The translations under genes were made by a program, and so were the position numbers. Shown in pieces: positions 15,782 through 22,908 of a stretch of 25,947 bases of DNA. The notes beneath the pieces were generated by a model. It was not told the origin of the DNA. It worked only from the letters and a program-made list of their open reading frames with translations, and made no database searches. The stretch spans positions 1 through 25,947 of the forward strand of contig DCBP01000076.1 of the NCBI GenBank assembly GCA_002314055.1, read 5' to 3'. The stretch is from Prevotella sp. UBA1104. GTDB lineage: Bacteria > Bacteroidota > Bacteroidia > Bacteroidales > Bacteroidaceae. Position 1 is the first letter of the stretch, and each line of letters begins with the position of its first letter.

Positions 15782-17013
15782 GAAAACTGATAACAAATAT
15801 AGGTATCCTTGCCGGTATAGACTCGGAGCGCAAGTCCCGTCTATGCGGCAAGGATATGTCGCATTTTAACACCCTTGCAAATGCTTGGCTCCTGATAGAA
15901 GACGGTAAGTTCAATGCTTGGGGCGAGATGAAGGATATGCCCGTCGGTGGAATTCCCGTCGATGAGGAGATTGATGCCGGGGGTGGCTGTGTCATGCCGT
16001 CGTGGTGTGATCCGCATACTCACATCGTATATGCAGGGAGTCGCGAGGGGGAGTTCGTGGATAAAATCCGTGGCTTGAGCTATGCCGAGATTGCCAAGCG
16101 TGGTGGCGGAATACTCAATTCTGCCGATTTGCTCCATACTCTCTCCGAGGATGAACTATATCGCGAGGCTATGCAGCGTGTTGATGAGATTATGCACAAA
16201 GGCACGGGGTGCGTGGAGATAAAGAGCGGCTACGGACTGAACACTGCCGACGAACTGAAGATGCTTCGCGTTATCCGGCGCATAAAGGAAACGGCTCCGC
16301 TCAAGGTGAAATCCACTTTTCTTGGTGCTCATGCTGTGGGCAGAGGCTATTCGCAGACGGACTATGTAGACCTCGTTGTTAATGAGATGATTCCCGAAGT
16401 GGGAAAGGAGCGGCTTGCCGACTTTGTCGACGTGTTCTGCGACGAGGGCTTCTTCACTCCCGATGAAACGGCACGCATACTTGAAGCTGCCGACAAATGG
16501 GGAATGAAACCGAAGATTCATGCCGACGAACTTGCTTCGTCGGGTGGGGTAGAGGTTGGAGTCAGGCATGGCGCCCTCTCCGTTGATCATCTTGAGAGCA
16601 TGACGGTAGAGGAGATAGAGCTGCTTCGCGATTCGCAGACAATGCCTACGGTATTACCCGGCACGTCTTTCTTCCTCAATATGCCGTATGGCAAGGCGCG
16701 CCAAATGGTGGACAGCGGACTTGCCGTAGCGGTGGCGAGCGACTATAATCCTGGTTCCACGCCCTCCGGAGACATGAAGTTTATTGTTTCCCTTGCCTGT
16801 ATAAAACTTCGTCTGCTTCCTGCCGAAGCTATAAATGCTGCCACGATCAATGCCGCCAGTGCCATGGGAGAGAGTCGTGATTACGGAAGCATCGCCGAAG
16901 GAAAGGTAGCCAACTGTTTTATCACTGAGCCGATACCTTCCGTAGACTATATCCCTTATGCCTACACTTCGCCGATAGTTAAGAGGGTGATGCTGAAGGG
17001 GGATATTATTTGA
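15778..17013 (+). CDS. hutI: Imidazolonepropionase
   Basis: Hydrolyses 4-imidazolone-5-propionate to N-formimino-L-glutamate, the substrate of FtcD. It is a 411-residue amidohydrolase-fold metalloenzyme: the metal pair H80/H82 sits in DPHTHIVYAGSREGEF, the third metal His in KIHADELASSGG (about 241-252), and a conserved Asp in SDYNPGSTP (about 321-329). The start overlaps the hutH stop by four bases. It closes the pathway: HutH, HutU, HutI and FtcD together take histidine to glutamate, two ammonia and methenyl-THF. No histidine permease or HutC-type regulator is in the window. Confidence 0.96.
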   Translation: MRKLITNIGILAGIDSERKSRLCGKDMSHFNTLANAWLLIEDGKFNAWGEMKDMPVGGIPVDEEIDAGGGCVMPSWCDPHTHIVYAGSREGEFVDKIRGLSYAEIAKRGGGILNSADLLHTLSEDELYREAMQRVDEIMHKGTGCVEIKSGYGLNTADELKMLRVIRRIKETAPLKVKSTFLGAHAVGRGYSQTDYVDLVVNEMIPEVGKERLADFVDVFCDEGFFTPDETARILEAADKWGMKPKIHADELASSGGVEVGVRHGALSVDHLESMTVEEIELLRDSQTMPTVLPGTSFFLNMPYGKARQMVDSGLAVAVASDYNPGSTPSGDMKFIVSLACIKLRLLPAEAINAATINAASAMGESRDYGSIAEGKVANCFITEPIPSVDYIPYAYTSPIVKRVMLKGDII

Positions 17014-17064
17014 AAAATCGTTTACTATTAATTTTCTTGTTGTTTTTGCATAAAAGAACTTGTT

Positions 17065-17265
17065 ATGGACTATTTACCAAAAGACCCGGCAATACTCGTT
17101 TCGAGTATAAATATGCTGCTACGCGATGAGGAATATGATTCTCTCGAGCAGCTCTGCTATGCCTTCGACCGCAAGGCGGAGGATATAAAGACGTATCTCA
17201 TGAAATACGGATATGTGTACAGCGAGATACAGAAACAGTTCAGACCGGAGGGCTACGACAAATGA
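17065..17265 (+). CDS. DUF4250-like small protein
   Basis: A 66-residue protein beginning MDYLPKDPAILVSSINMLLRD, followed by SLEQLCYAFD and a C-terminal YGYVYSEIQKQF. This matches what I recall of the DUF4250 family (a Leu-Pro-x-Asp-Pro opening, one helical bundle of about 60 residues, function unknown), found in Bacteroidales and Firmicutes. It starts 51 bp after hutI, so it may be read from the hut transcript, and it overlaps the next gene by four bases (ATGA). Not a known part of histidine degradation. Confidence 0.75.
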   Translation: MDYLPKDPAILVSSINMLLRDEEYDSLEQLCYAFDRKAEDIKTYLMKYGYVYSEIQKQFRPEGYDK

Positions 17266-17513
17266 TAACACAGGACGCTATAGAAACGGCATATTGCTTC
17301 TTCCATCAGAAGGAGAGGGTTTATGCTCATTCCACTATGGAATGGCAGAAGGATGACATCGAATATGCCATATCTGAATATGTTGACGGGATGAATAAAG
17401 AACTCTATGAAGTGCTTTCCGAAGGAAATGGTACATTTCTGCACGAACATGGCAGTTTCCATAATGAACTGCTCAAGGCGATAGAAAAACTTGATAGAAT
17501 GATGCAAAAATAA
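17262..17513 (+). CDS. Small helical protein of unknown function
   Basis: An 83-residue, acidic, largely helical protein with no signal peptide or TM. Recognisable stretches are AIETAYCFFHQKERVYAHST near the start, ISEYVDGMNKELYEVLSEGN in the middle, and a C-terminal helix LLKAIEKLDRMMQK. The ATG overlaps the stop of the DUF4250-like gene, implying coupled translation and a possible joint function. I do not recognise the family. Confidence 0.65.
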   Translation: MITQDAIETAYCFFHQKERVYAHSTMEWQKDDIEYAISEYVDGMNKELYEVLSEGNGTFLHEHGSFHNELLKAIEKLDRMMQK

Positions 17514-17543
17514 AGGAAAAGGATATTAAAAGTTATAAAAACA

Positions 17544-17575
17544 TTTCTTTATACCGATTATTTTTACTATCTTCG
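17544..17575 (+). promoter_or_regulatory. Likely promoter of the NlpC/P60 gene
   Basis: TTTC (17544-17547), a 20-bp spacer, and TATCTTCG (17568-17575) resemble the Bacteroidetes promoter with one mismatch in each element. Transcription would start near 17581, about 100 nt before the chosen ATG 17683. Confidence 0.45.
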
Positions 17576-17682
17576 CAATCGAAACAAATCGAATTAACCT
17601 TGCGCTTGATTTTTTGCCGTCTTTATTTCGGCAAACGTGTTATGCTCGTTTGAGTATGGCTGCGCATGAAAATGAAAGAAGA

Positions 17683-18237
17683 ATGAGTATAAAGAAACTG
17701 AAAATAGCATTTATATCGCTCTGTGCCGTGGCGTTGCCTGCATTTGCAGGACCTGCTGACGACAACGAAGGAAAGAACGACGACGAGATTGAAAACTTTG
17801 ATTTCCTATATACCAGCGACGGCAGCGTGGAAAACTATGATGTCGTGTCGATGGAGAATATGATGGACGAGGCTTTCTCGCTCATTGGAACAAGATACAG
17901 AGCTGGGGCTTCTGGTCCCGGAGGATTCGACTGCTCGGGCTTTACCAGTTATCTGTATCGCCAGATAGGAATAGATTTGAACCGCTCATCGCGCGGGCAA
18001 TATACTCAGGGCGAAGCCGTGGCAAGCAACGATTTGCAAAAAGGTGACCTCGTGTTCTTTACAAGTCCGGGTTCGGGCAGGTCTATCGGTCATGTAGGTA
18101 TTGTTGTCGACTACGACCCGATGAAAAAGAATTTCAGTTTCATCCATGCCAGTTCCTCAAGCGGCGTTACGGTGAGCAGTTCTACAGAGCCGTTTTATTC
18201 GCGCCGTTATGTTGGGGCAAGGAGAATATCACAGTAA
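17683..18237 (+). CDS. NlpC/P60 peptidoglycan endopeptidase
   Basis: Start chosen at ATG 17683 because it opens directly onto a signal peptide (MSIKKLKIAFISLCAVALPA, cut near FAG); the in-frame ATG at 17614 would bury it behind 23 polar residues. The 184-residue product has an acidic linker, then an NlpC/P60 domain (about 68-184). The catalytic set is Cys84 in FDCSGF, His137 in IGHVGIV and His155 in FIHASS. Enzymes of this family cut gamma-D-Glu-diaminopimelate or related stem-peptide bonds in the periplasm. There is no SH3b or LysM domain, so targeting must come from the catalytic domain. A strong terminator follows at 18268. Confidence 0.9.
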   Translation: MSIKKLKIAFISLCAVALPAFAGPADDNEGKNDDEIENFDFLYTSDGSVENYDVVSMENMMDEAFSLIGTRYRAGASGPGGFDCSGFTSYLYRQIGIDLNRSSRGQYTQGEAVASNDLQKGDLVFFTSPGSGRSIGHVGIVVDYDPMKKNFSFIHASSSSGVTVSSSTEPFYSRRYVGARRISQ

Positions 18238-18267
18238 TTGTAGAATCTATGAATTTTATTATAAATC

Positions 18268-18295
18268 AGGCATTTCTTTTTGAAATGCCTTTTTT
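18268..18295 (+). terminator. Intrinsic terminator after the NlpC/P60 gene
   Basis: AGGCATTTC (18268-18276), a T5 loop, GAAATGCCT (18282-18290) and T's to 18295 make a classic 9-bp terminator hairpin, 30 bp after the stop. The -33 box of the next promoter lies inside it. Confidence 0.85.
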
Positions 18296-18309
18296 ATTTC
18301 CTAATTTTG
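18279..18309 (+). promoter_or_regulatory. Promoter of the split nucleotidase genes
   Basis: TTTG (18279-18282), a 19-bp spacer and TAATTTTG (18302-18309) match the Bacteroidetes consensus exactly. The -33 element is formed by the loop and right arm of the preceding terminator. The start site would be near 18315, with a short leader containing AAAGGA before ATG 18329. Confidence 0.7.
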
Positions 18310-18328
18310 CAGTCCAAATTAAAGGATT

Positions 18329-19093
18329 ATGCAGAATAAAATTTCAATGGCACTTTGTGCAACGGCGGTTTTTGCTTCCGTTTCTTGTGTGTCTCACTTT
18401 CAGCTTGATGGCGTTACACGCAGCAGAATCGTTATTGATAGCCGCTACGACAAGACAGATGCTGAGGCGCAGCGTTTTATTGCGCCATACAGACAAAAGG
18501 TTGACAGTGTGATGAGTCCTGTAGTTGGCAGAACGGCACGTTATCTCGACAAGTATCAGCCGGAAAGTCCGCTATCTAACCTCATGGCGGATATACTCGT
18601 GTGGGGTGGCAAGCCTTTCGGTGAGAAACCCGATTTTGCCGTATATAATATAGGTGGAATAAGGGCTGCCTTTGCAAAGGGAGACGTTACTTATGGCGAT
18701 GTGCTCGACGTTGCTCCGTTTGAAAACAAAATATGCTTCTGCTCGCTTTCGGGTGAAAAGGTTCTTGAATTGTTCAGTCAGATGGCTGACTTCGGCGGAC
18801 AGGGCGTCAGTCATGGCGTTGAGGCTGTGGCGGATGGAAACGGAAAAATCATTAGTCTGAAAATCAACGGACAGCCTGTTGATACGAAACGCGAATACCG
18901 TATTGCAACTCTCGACTATGTGGCAGAGGGCAACGACAAGATGGTGGCGTTCAAGAGCAAGACAAAAGTGAACAGTCCGAAAGGCAAGGAAAACAATGTA
19001 CGCTTTATCATCATCAATTATTTTAAGGATGCTGCCGCTCAAGGCAAAGAGGTCGATGCTAAGGTGGAAGGCAGATTCGTAATAAACAAGTAA
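18329..19093 (+). CDS. 5'-nucleotidase C-terminal domain lipoprotein
   Basis: This 254-residue lipoprotein (lipobox VFASVSC, Cys20) contains only the C-terminal, substrate-binding domain of UshA/CD73-type 5'-nucleotidases. Recognisable stretches are SPLSNLMADILVWGG (about 76-90), AVYNIGGIRAAFAKGDVTYG (about 102-121) with the conserved N-x-GGIR, and DVAPFENKI. The metal-binding half is encoded separately by the next gene, 19 bp downstream. Together they probably form a periplasmic enzyme that dephosphorylates nucleotides or sugar nucleotides. Alone it should be inactive. Confidence 0.88.
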   Translation: MQNKISMALCATAVFASVSCVSHFQLDGVTRSRIVIDSRYDKTDAEAQRFIAPYRQKVDSVMSPVVGRTARYLDKYQPESPLSNLMADILVWGGKPFGEKPDFAVYNIGGIRAAFAKGDVTYGDVLDVAPFENKICFCSLSGEKVLELFSQMADFGGQGVSHGVEAVADGNGKIISLKINGQPVDTKREYRIATLDYVAEGNDKMVAFKSKTKVNSPKGKENNVRFIIINYFKDAAAQGKEVDAKVEGRFVINK

Positions 19094-19112
19094 AACAAAT
19101 TAACAGCAGAAA

Positions 19113-19958
19113 ATGAAACGTATAGTAATAATATCATTACTCTTCCTGTCGCTCGTCATAGACGCAGCTGCTGGCGGAAATAAACAGTTGCTCATACTGC
19201 ATACCAATGACACCCACAGCTGCATTATGCCGCTGAAAGCGACTCTTGCGGATACTGTAAAGGCGGGCAGGGGGGGATACCTTCGCCGGCTGGAAATGGT
19301 GAAAAGCGAGAGAGAGAAGAATCCCGACTTGCTGCTCTTCGACAGTGGCGACTTCTCGCAGGGCTCTCCTTATTATACCATGTTTAAGGGAGACGTGGAG
19401 GTAGAACTCATGAACATGATGCACTATGATGCTGCAACTATCGGCAACCACGAGTTTGACTTCGGCTTGGAGAATATGGCGCGACTCTTCCGTATGGCTA
19501 AATTTCCTATAGTTTGTGCCAACTACGACTTTACCGGCACTTGTGTGGAAGGACTCGTAAAACCGTATGTTGTAATAAAGCGGAATGGAATGAAAATCGG
19601 AGTCTTCGGACTTGCTCCGGAGATGAAGGGACTTGTTTCCGACAAGAACTGTGTAGGCGTGAAATTCCTCGACCCTGTGACTAAAGCCCAGGAGATGGCA
19701 GATATCCTGAAGAATAAACAGAAATGCGACCTTGTTGTCTGTATTTCCCATCTTGGATGGGGGACAAGTGGCGTTAACGACCAGGTGATGATGTCGAAGA
19801 CGCGAAATATCGACATCGTATTGGGCGGACATTCGCATACTTTTTTCAAGACTCTCAGATATGTGAAAAACCTTGACGGCATTAGCGTGCCTAACGACCA
19901 GAACGGAAAAAGCGGAATATTTGTAGGTAGACTGCTTGTGGATATGAAGAAGAAATAA
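19113..19958 (+). CDS. 5'-nucleotidase N-terminal metallophosphatase
   Basis: The 281-residue exported protein (signal peptide about 1-21) is a calcineurin-like phosphoesterase of the UshA type. Metal ligands are seen in LHTNDTHS (D33, H35), DSGDF, GNHEFDFG, ISHLGWG and the closing GGHSHTFF. The family's usual C-terminal substrate-binding domain is absent here and is supplied by the gene immediately upstream, so the order on the chromosome is reversed with respect to the fused protein. The terminator at 19964-19998 follows. Confidence 0.9.
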   Translation: MKRIVIISLLFLSLVIDAAAGGNKQLLILHTNDTHSCIMPLKATLADTVKAGRGGYLRRLEMVKSEREKNPDLLLFDSGDFSQGSPYYTMFKGDVEVELMNMMHYDAATIGNHEFDFGLENMARLFRMAKFPIVCANYDFTGTCVEGLVKPYVVIKRNGMKIGVFGLAPEMKGLVSDKNCVGVKFLDPVTKAQEMADILKNKQKCDLVVCISHLGWGTSGVNDQVMMSKTRNIDIVLGGHSHTFFKTLRYVKNLDGISVPNDQNGKSGIFVGRLLVDMKKK

Positions 19959-19963
19959 AGGAT

Positions 19964-19998
19964 AAAAAAAGAAGCGGCTTCCCGAAAGAAGTCGCTTC
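19964..19998 (-). terminator. Terminator between nucleotidase and ferredoxin genes
   Basis: GAAGCGGCTTC (19971-19981) and GAAGTCGCTTC (19988-19998) pair at 10 of 11 positions around a 6-nt loop. Seven A's to the left become U7 after the hairpin on the minus strand, so it best ends the ferredoxin message. It may also slow the plus-strand transcript. Confidence 0.75.
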
Positions 19999-20058
19999 AT
20001 AGTTTCTAAAACTTAATAATATATGAGATTTTATTCTCCTATTTAGTCCTACAAGTAA

Positions 20059-20229
20059 TTACTCGCCCAGGCTGATAGCCTCAGAAGGACATACAGAAGC
20101 ACATGTACCGCACTCTGTGCAAGCATCTGGATCGATTGAATACTTCTCACCCTCTGAAATTGCGCCTGAAGGACACTCGTCAATACATGTACCGCATGCG
20201 ATACAGTTGTCACCAATTACGTAAGCCAT
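20059..20229 (-). CDS. 2[4Fe-4S] ferredoxin
   Basis: The gene encodes 56 residues, starting MAYVIGDNCIACGTCIDECP and ending SEAISLGE. Two CxxCxxCxxxCP motifs are present: C9, C12, C15, C19 and C37, C40, C43, C47. This is the clostridial-type dicluster ferredoxin, a small cytosolic low-potential electron carrier for enzymes such as pyruvate:ferredoxin oxidoreductase. It is monocistronic, between its promoter (20284-20291) and the terminator at 19964. Sequence is nearly all cluster-binding loop, so the call is secure although the gene is very short. Confidence 0.95.
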   Translation of the reverse strand: MAYVIGDNCIACGTCIDECPSGAISEGEKYSIDPDACTECGTCASVCPSEAISLGE

Positions 20230-20283
20230 AATGTTTTTATATTAAATTGTTAATAAAGTTCCTGTACTAATTTTTGTACTTTG

Positions 20284-20291
20284 CAAAGGTA
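20284..20291 (-). promoter_or_regulatory. -7 element of the ferredoxin promoter
   Basis: On the minus strand the bases read TACCTTTG, an exact TAnnTTTG match, about 55 nt before the ferredoxin ATG. The -33 box is weak (TTAG about 19 bp upstream). It overlaps a small palindrome CTTTGCAAAG. Confidence 0.55.
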
Positions 20292-20515
20292 GTGTTTTTA
20301 TTTTAAATACCTAATATTTGGTATGTTAATTTTTAAAAAATATCTATTTTGCCATGTTGTGGTGGCATTTTTGCCGTTTTAAATACTCTTTTTGGGTATT
20401 ATGCTTGTCTTTCATACTAATATATATTAGGTATTGCTGGTTAAAAACATTAATCTTGTTGCATAAGATTCGTGGTGATTTTCATAAATCCTTTCAGCCT
20501 GTATGGTTGGAAATA

Positions 20516-20626
20516 GTAGTAGGTGCGGTGTCTCACCGCACAATGAGGAAGCATATAACGCATTTTCCAAACTATAAATAGTAATAATGTTCTTGCTACT
20601 GTGCGGTGAGACACCGCACCTACTAC
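20516..20626. repeat. 27-bp perfect inverted repeat, nested palindromes
   Basis: The arms at 20516-20542 and 20600-20626 are exact reverse complements over 27 bp, separated by 57 bp. Each arm also contains its own hairpin, TGCGGTG-TCT-CACCGCA. The GC-rich arms sit in a very AT-rich gap with no genes. This could be a small non-autonomous element or a REP-like palindrome. No clear target-site duplication is visible, and no ORF here looks real. Confidence 0.8.
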
Positions 20627-20701
20627 ATTGAATATCTTTTATTGTTGATCAGAACTATCATTTTCAACCGTACAATAAAAATAAAGAATCACATTAAAAT
20701 T

Positions 20702-20785
20702 TTTATTTCAAACTTAGCAATATTTATTTCAAACTTAGCAATATTTATTTCAAACTTGGAAATATTTATTTCTAACTTGGAAATG
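20702..20785. repeat. Four 21-bp tandem repeats
   Basis: Units of 21 bp (20702-20722, 20723-20743, 20744-20764, 20765-20785) share the core TTTATTTCAAACTT followed by AGCAATA or GGAAATA. Units 1 and 2 are identical; 3 and 4 differ by a few bases. Since 21 is a multiple of three the array stays open in several frames, but no start signal or protein-like flank supports a gene. Variable copy number is likely. Confidence 0.85.
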
Positions 20786-20957
20786 ATTTATTTAAGTATT
20801 TGATCTTGTAATTTTTTATCCCCTCTCTACTGAAAATTGGAGTGTCGTTGGGATGATTGTAAATTAGGGACTTCAGTGTAATATTAAAAACAATCTTCTC
20901 ATTGATACAATAAGTAAGACTTTAATGCGTTATATATAAGATAAAACAGACAGAAGA

Positions 20958-21698
20958 ATGAAAAGAACTCTCGCTTTTTTTACCGCTTTGCTTGCTGCCA
21001 CTTCTCTTTGGGCGCAGGATACACAAGTGCAGAACCGTCCGTATACTGACTTGCGTCCGTTCCACTTCGGAGTGATGGTTGGTACTCACTGGCAGGATTT
21101 GGAGTTTAAAAACCTCGGTCCGCAGACGGTACAGGGCGTTGAGGGGACAAAGACGATTACCGTAGACCAGGACCGTTGGGATATGGGATTTACCGTTGGT
21201 GTGCTCGGCGAGGCTCGTCTTGGCACTCATTTCGCTTTTCGCCTTGCCCCGGCGATGTATTTCGGCACTCGTCATCTTACATTCATGAATCTTACTGACA
21301 AGGACGGGAACGGAGATTACGTTAAACAAGGACAGGACTTGAAGTCGGTTTACATATCCACAGCCATGGATTTCATATTCAGTGCGCCGCGATTCAACAA
21401 TCACCGACCGTATCTGATGGTTGGTTTCAATCCGATGCTTAATCTTGCCGGTGGCGACAGTGATTATGTGAAGTTGAAAAAATATGATGCCTTTTTAGAA
21501 TTCGGATTAGGTTGCGATTTCTATCTGCCCTTCTTCAAACTGCGTCCGGAACTGAAATTCTGTTATAGTCTGACAAATAGTCTCGACAAAGGACATAAAG
21601 ACCGTTTCTTGCCAAACTCCCCCGAGAGCTATATGTATGCCAATGCTGCCAAGGAGGCACGCAGCAAGATTATCGCCCTCACGTTCTACTTTGAATAA
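20958..21698 (+). CDS. porT: PorT-family outer-membrane beta-barrel
   Basis: A 246-residue exported protein (signal peptide about 1-19, LAATSLWAQ). The mature start NRPYTDLRPFHFGVMVGTHW matches my memory of PorT, where a short 'DxKPxHFG' opening precedes an eight-stranded barrel; the remainder alternates aromatic strands (FAFRLAPAMYFGTRHLTFM, RPYLMVGFNPMLNLAGG) and ends in IIALTFYFE, a typical barrel C-terminus with terminal aromatic. PorT takes part in the type IX secretion system of Bacteroidetes. Other T9SS genes are not in the window. A general porin-family barrel is the alternative. It is flanked by a repeat-rich region and a shared terminator. Confidence 0.7.
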   Translation: MKRTLAFFTALLAATSLWAQDTQVQNRPYTDLRPFHFGVMVGTHWQDLEFKNLGPQTVQGVEGTKTITVDQDRWDMGFTVGVLGEARLGTHFAFRLAPAMYFGTRHLTFMNLTDKDGNGDYVKQGQDLKSVYISTAMDFIFSAPRFNNHRPYLMVGFNPMLNLAGGDSDYVKLKKYDAFLEFGLGCDFYLPFFKLRPELKFCYSLTNSLDKGHKDRFLPNSPESYMYANAAKEARSKIIALTFYFE

Positions 21699-21833
21699 AA
21701 ATTGAAAAGTTGAAAGATTGTAGAATTGAAAAATAAGTAAAATTGAAGGTTGAAAAACGGGGATGGATTGAAAGATTGAAAAACGAAAAGAAAAATTGAA
21801 ATTGTTAGCGATTGAAGAATTAAGATAAAAAAG

Positions 21834-21873
21834 ACAGGCTCTATGAATCTCTCCATAAAGCCTGTTTTTTTTT
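21834..21873. terminator. Bidirectional terminator between porT and lipoprotein gene
   Basis: ACAGGCT (21834-21840) pairs with AGCCTGT (21859-21865), with an inner TATG/CATA stem, then T's to 21873. A's on the left give a U-run for the minus strand too, so it serves the two convergent genes. The bases on both sides (21,699-21,833 and 21,874-21,915) are low-complexity repeats of TTGAAAAA-type words, partly inverted relative to each other. Confidence 0.8.
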
Positions 21874-21918
21874 CAAATTTCTTGTTTTTCAATTTTTCAA
21901 TCTTTAAATCTTTAAATT

Positions 21919-22773
21919 TTATTTCACTTGAATTACAAGATATTTGCTTGTGCTCCAGAACAGTTGTGGGTTAGTAATTCTCAACACATACTGGTCTTTG
22001 GCGTCGGTAGCCAGGGTGTAGCTGCTCGACGGGTGCATGGTGAGAATCTTTGCAGACTTGGAGTAGAGCTTAATTTCCTTGTCGATGCGGATATCAATCT
22101 TCGTGAAATAGTTCTTGTTAAAATTACCCTGAAGCACTTTGCCCTTCACAAGAACATTCTGCTTCTTCAGTTCCTTCTTAGTTCCGAAGGCAAACCATGC
22201 CGTGTTGAGCTGTTTGTCTTGTGTATCGATAGTCTGCGTCTTCTGTTCGCTTTCCGTCTTCAGGTCGGAAACGTTAGTATTCAGGGTATTTATCGTAGCG
22301 TCAAGTTCTGCGATATGAATATCCTTAGCCTCAAGTTCGGCACGCAGTTGCTTGAGCTGCTCGTCTTTCTCCTCCATCTGCTTGATGAGATTCTCCACGG
22401 TACGTTTAAGTTCAGAACTCTTGAAAGAACTTTCGCGCATCTGCTGTTGCAATTTGGAGATAAGCTGCTTGTTTTCAGTCATGCGTTGCTGTATGAACTG
22501 GATATTCTCCCTAATCTGTTGTTGCTTGTTCTGCCCCTCACCGTTTTTAGCGAGAGTCACGCGGTCTTCAGCCTTGTTGATGGCGCGGAATCCCTCTTCT
22601 ACATCGTTCAGGATACCCATCATATCGTTTATCTCGTTGTCTCGCTGCTCTATAATCTTCTGCAGAGAGTCGTTCTGCATTACGTTTGTCTGTGGCTGTT
22701 CCGCCTTCTCGTTTTTGCAGGCAACTATCGCTGCCATGCAAAATGCTGCTAACAGAATTTTTCTCATAGTCAT
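21919..22773 (-). CDS. Coiled-coil lipoprotein (possible Cbp1-type)
   Basis: A lipoprotein signal (ILLAAFCMAAIVAC, lipid-modified Cys about residue 19) is followed by a long coiled coil (about 35-185; heptads such as EKDEQLKQLRAELEAKD) and a beta-rich C-terminal domain (about 190-284) with WFAFGTKKELKKQNVL and a closing FWSTSKYLVIQVK. The pattern is common in Bacteroidales and resembles the family annotated from B. fragilis collagen-binding protein Cbp1; I cannot verify collagen binding here. Either ATG (22773 or two codons in) could be used. It lies downstream of rsmI on the same strand after a gap of about 135 bp. Confidence 0.75.
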   Translation of the reverse strand: MTMRKILLAAFCMAAIVACKNEKAEQPQTNVMQNDSLQKIIEQRDNEINDMMGILNDVEEGFRAINKAEDRVTLAKNGEGQNKQQQIRENIQFIQQRMTENKQLISKLQQQMRESSFKSSELKRTVENLIKQMEEKDEQLKQLRAELEAKDIHIAELDATINTLNTNVSDLKTESEQKTQTIDTQDKQLNTAWFAFGTKKELKKQNVLVKGKVLQGNFNKNYFTKIDIRIDKEIKLYSKSAKILTMHPSSSYTLATDAKDQYVLRITNPQLFWSTSKYLVIQVK

Positions 22774-22805
22774 ATAATATATGTAGTGTTTTGTTTCCGT
22801 TTATC

Positions 22806-22820
22806 CGGGATTTGTTCCCG
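22806..22820. repeat. Small hairpin in rsmI-lipoprotein spacer
   Basis: CGGGA, a 5-nt loop and TCCCG form a short GC-rich hairpin with no following U-run on either strand, so it is a weak terminator at best. Confidence 0.4.
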
Positions 22821-22908
22821 TGCTATCTCGTAATTGTCAGACTGGACTCCTTTATTCTTCCGGCTCCTCGTCGTCTGCTATAATGAATTTCTTCTTTTTT
22901 CTCTTCTT

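Noticed and set aside
17614..17682. Upstream ATG extension of the NlpC/P60 gene
   Set aside because: It would put 23 polar residues in front of an evident signal peptide.
19137..20000. 287-residue antisense ORF over the nucleotidase gene
   Set aside because: Shadow of the metallophosphatase gene, and it runs through the terminator.
20354..20581. 75-residue ORF in the gap before porT
   Set aside because: Overlaps one arm of the 27-bp palindrome and has no protein-like flank or promoter.
20700..20790. CRISPR array
   Set aside because: The repeats are contiguous 21-bp units with no spacers and no cas genes nearby.
20606..20803. 65-residue ORF with repeated FISNLAI/FISNLEI
   Set aside because: Translation of the 21-bp tandem DNA repeat; no start signal.
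21928..22752. 274-residue plus-strand ORF opposite the lipoprotein gene
   Set aside because: Leu-rich mirror of the coiled-coil sequence; the minus-strand gene has lipobox and domain structure.
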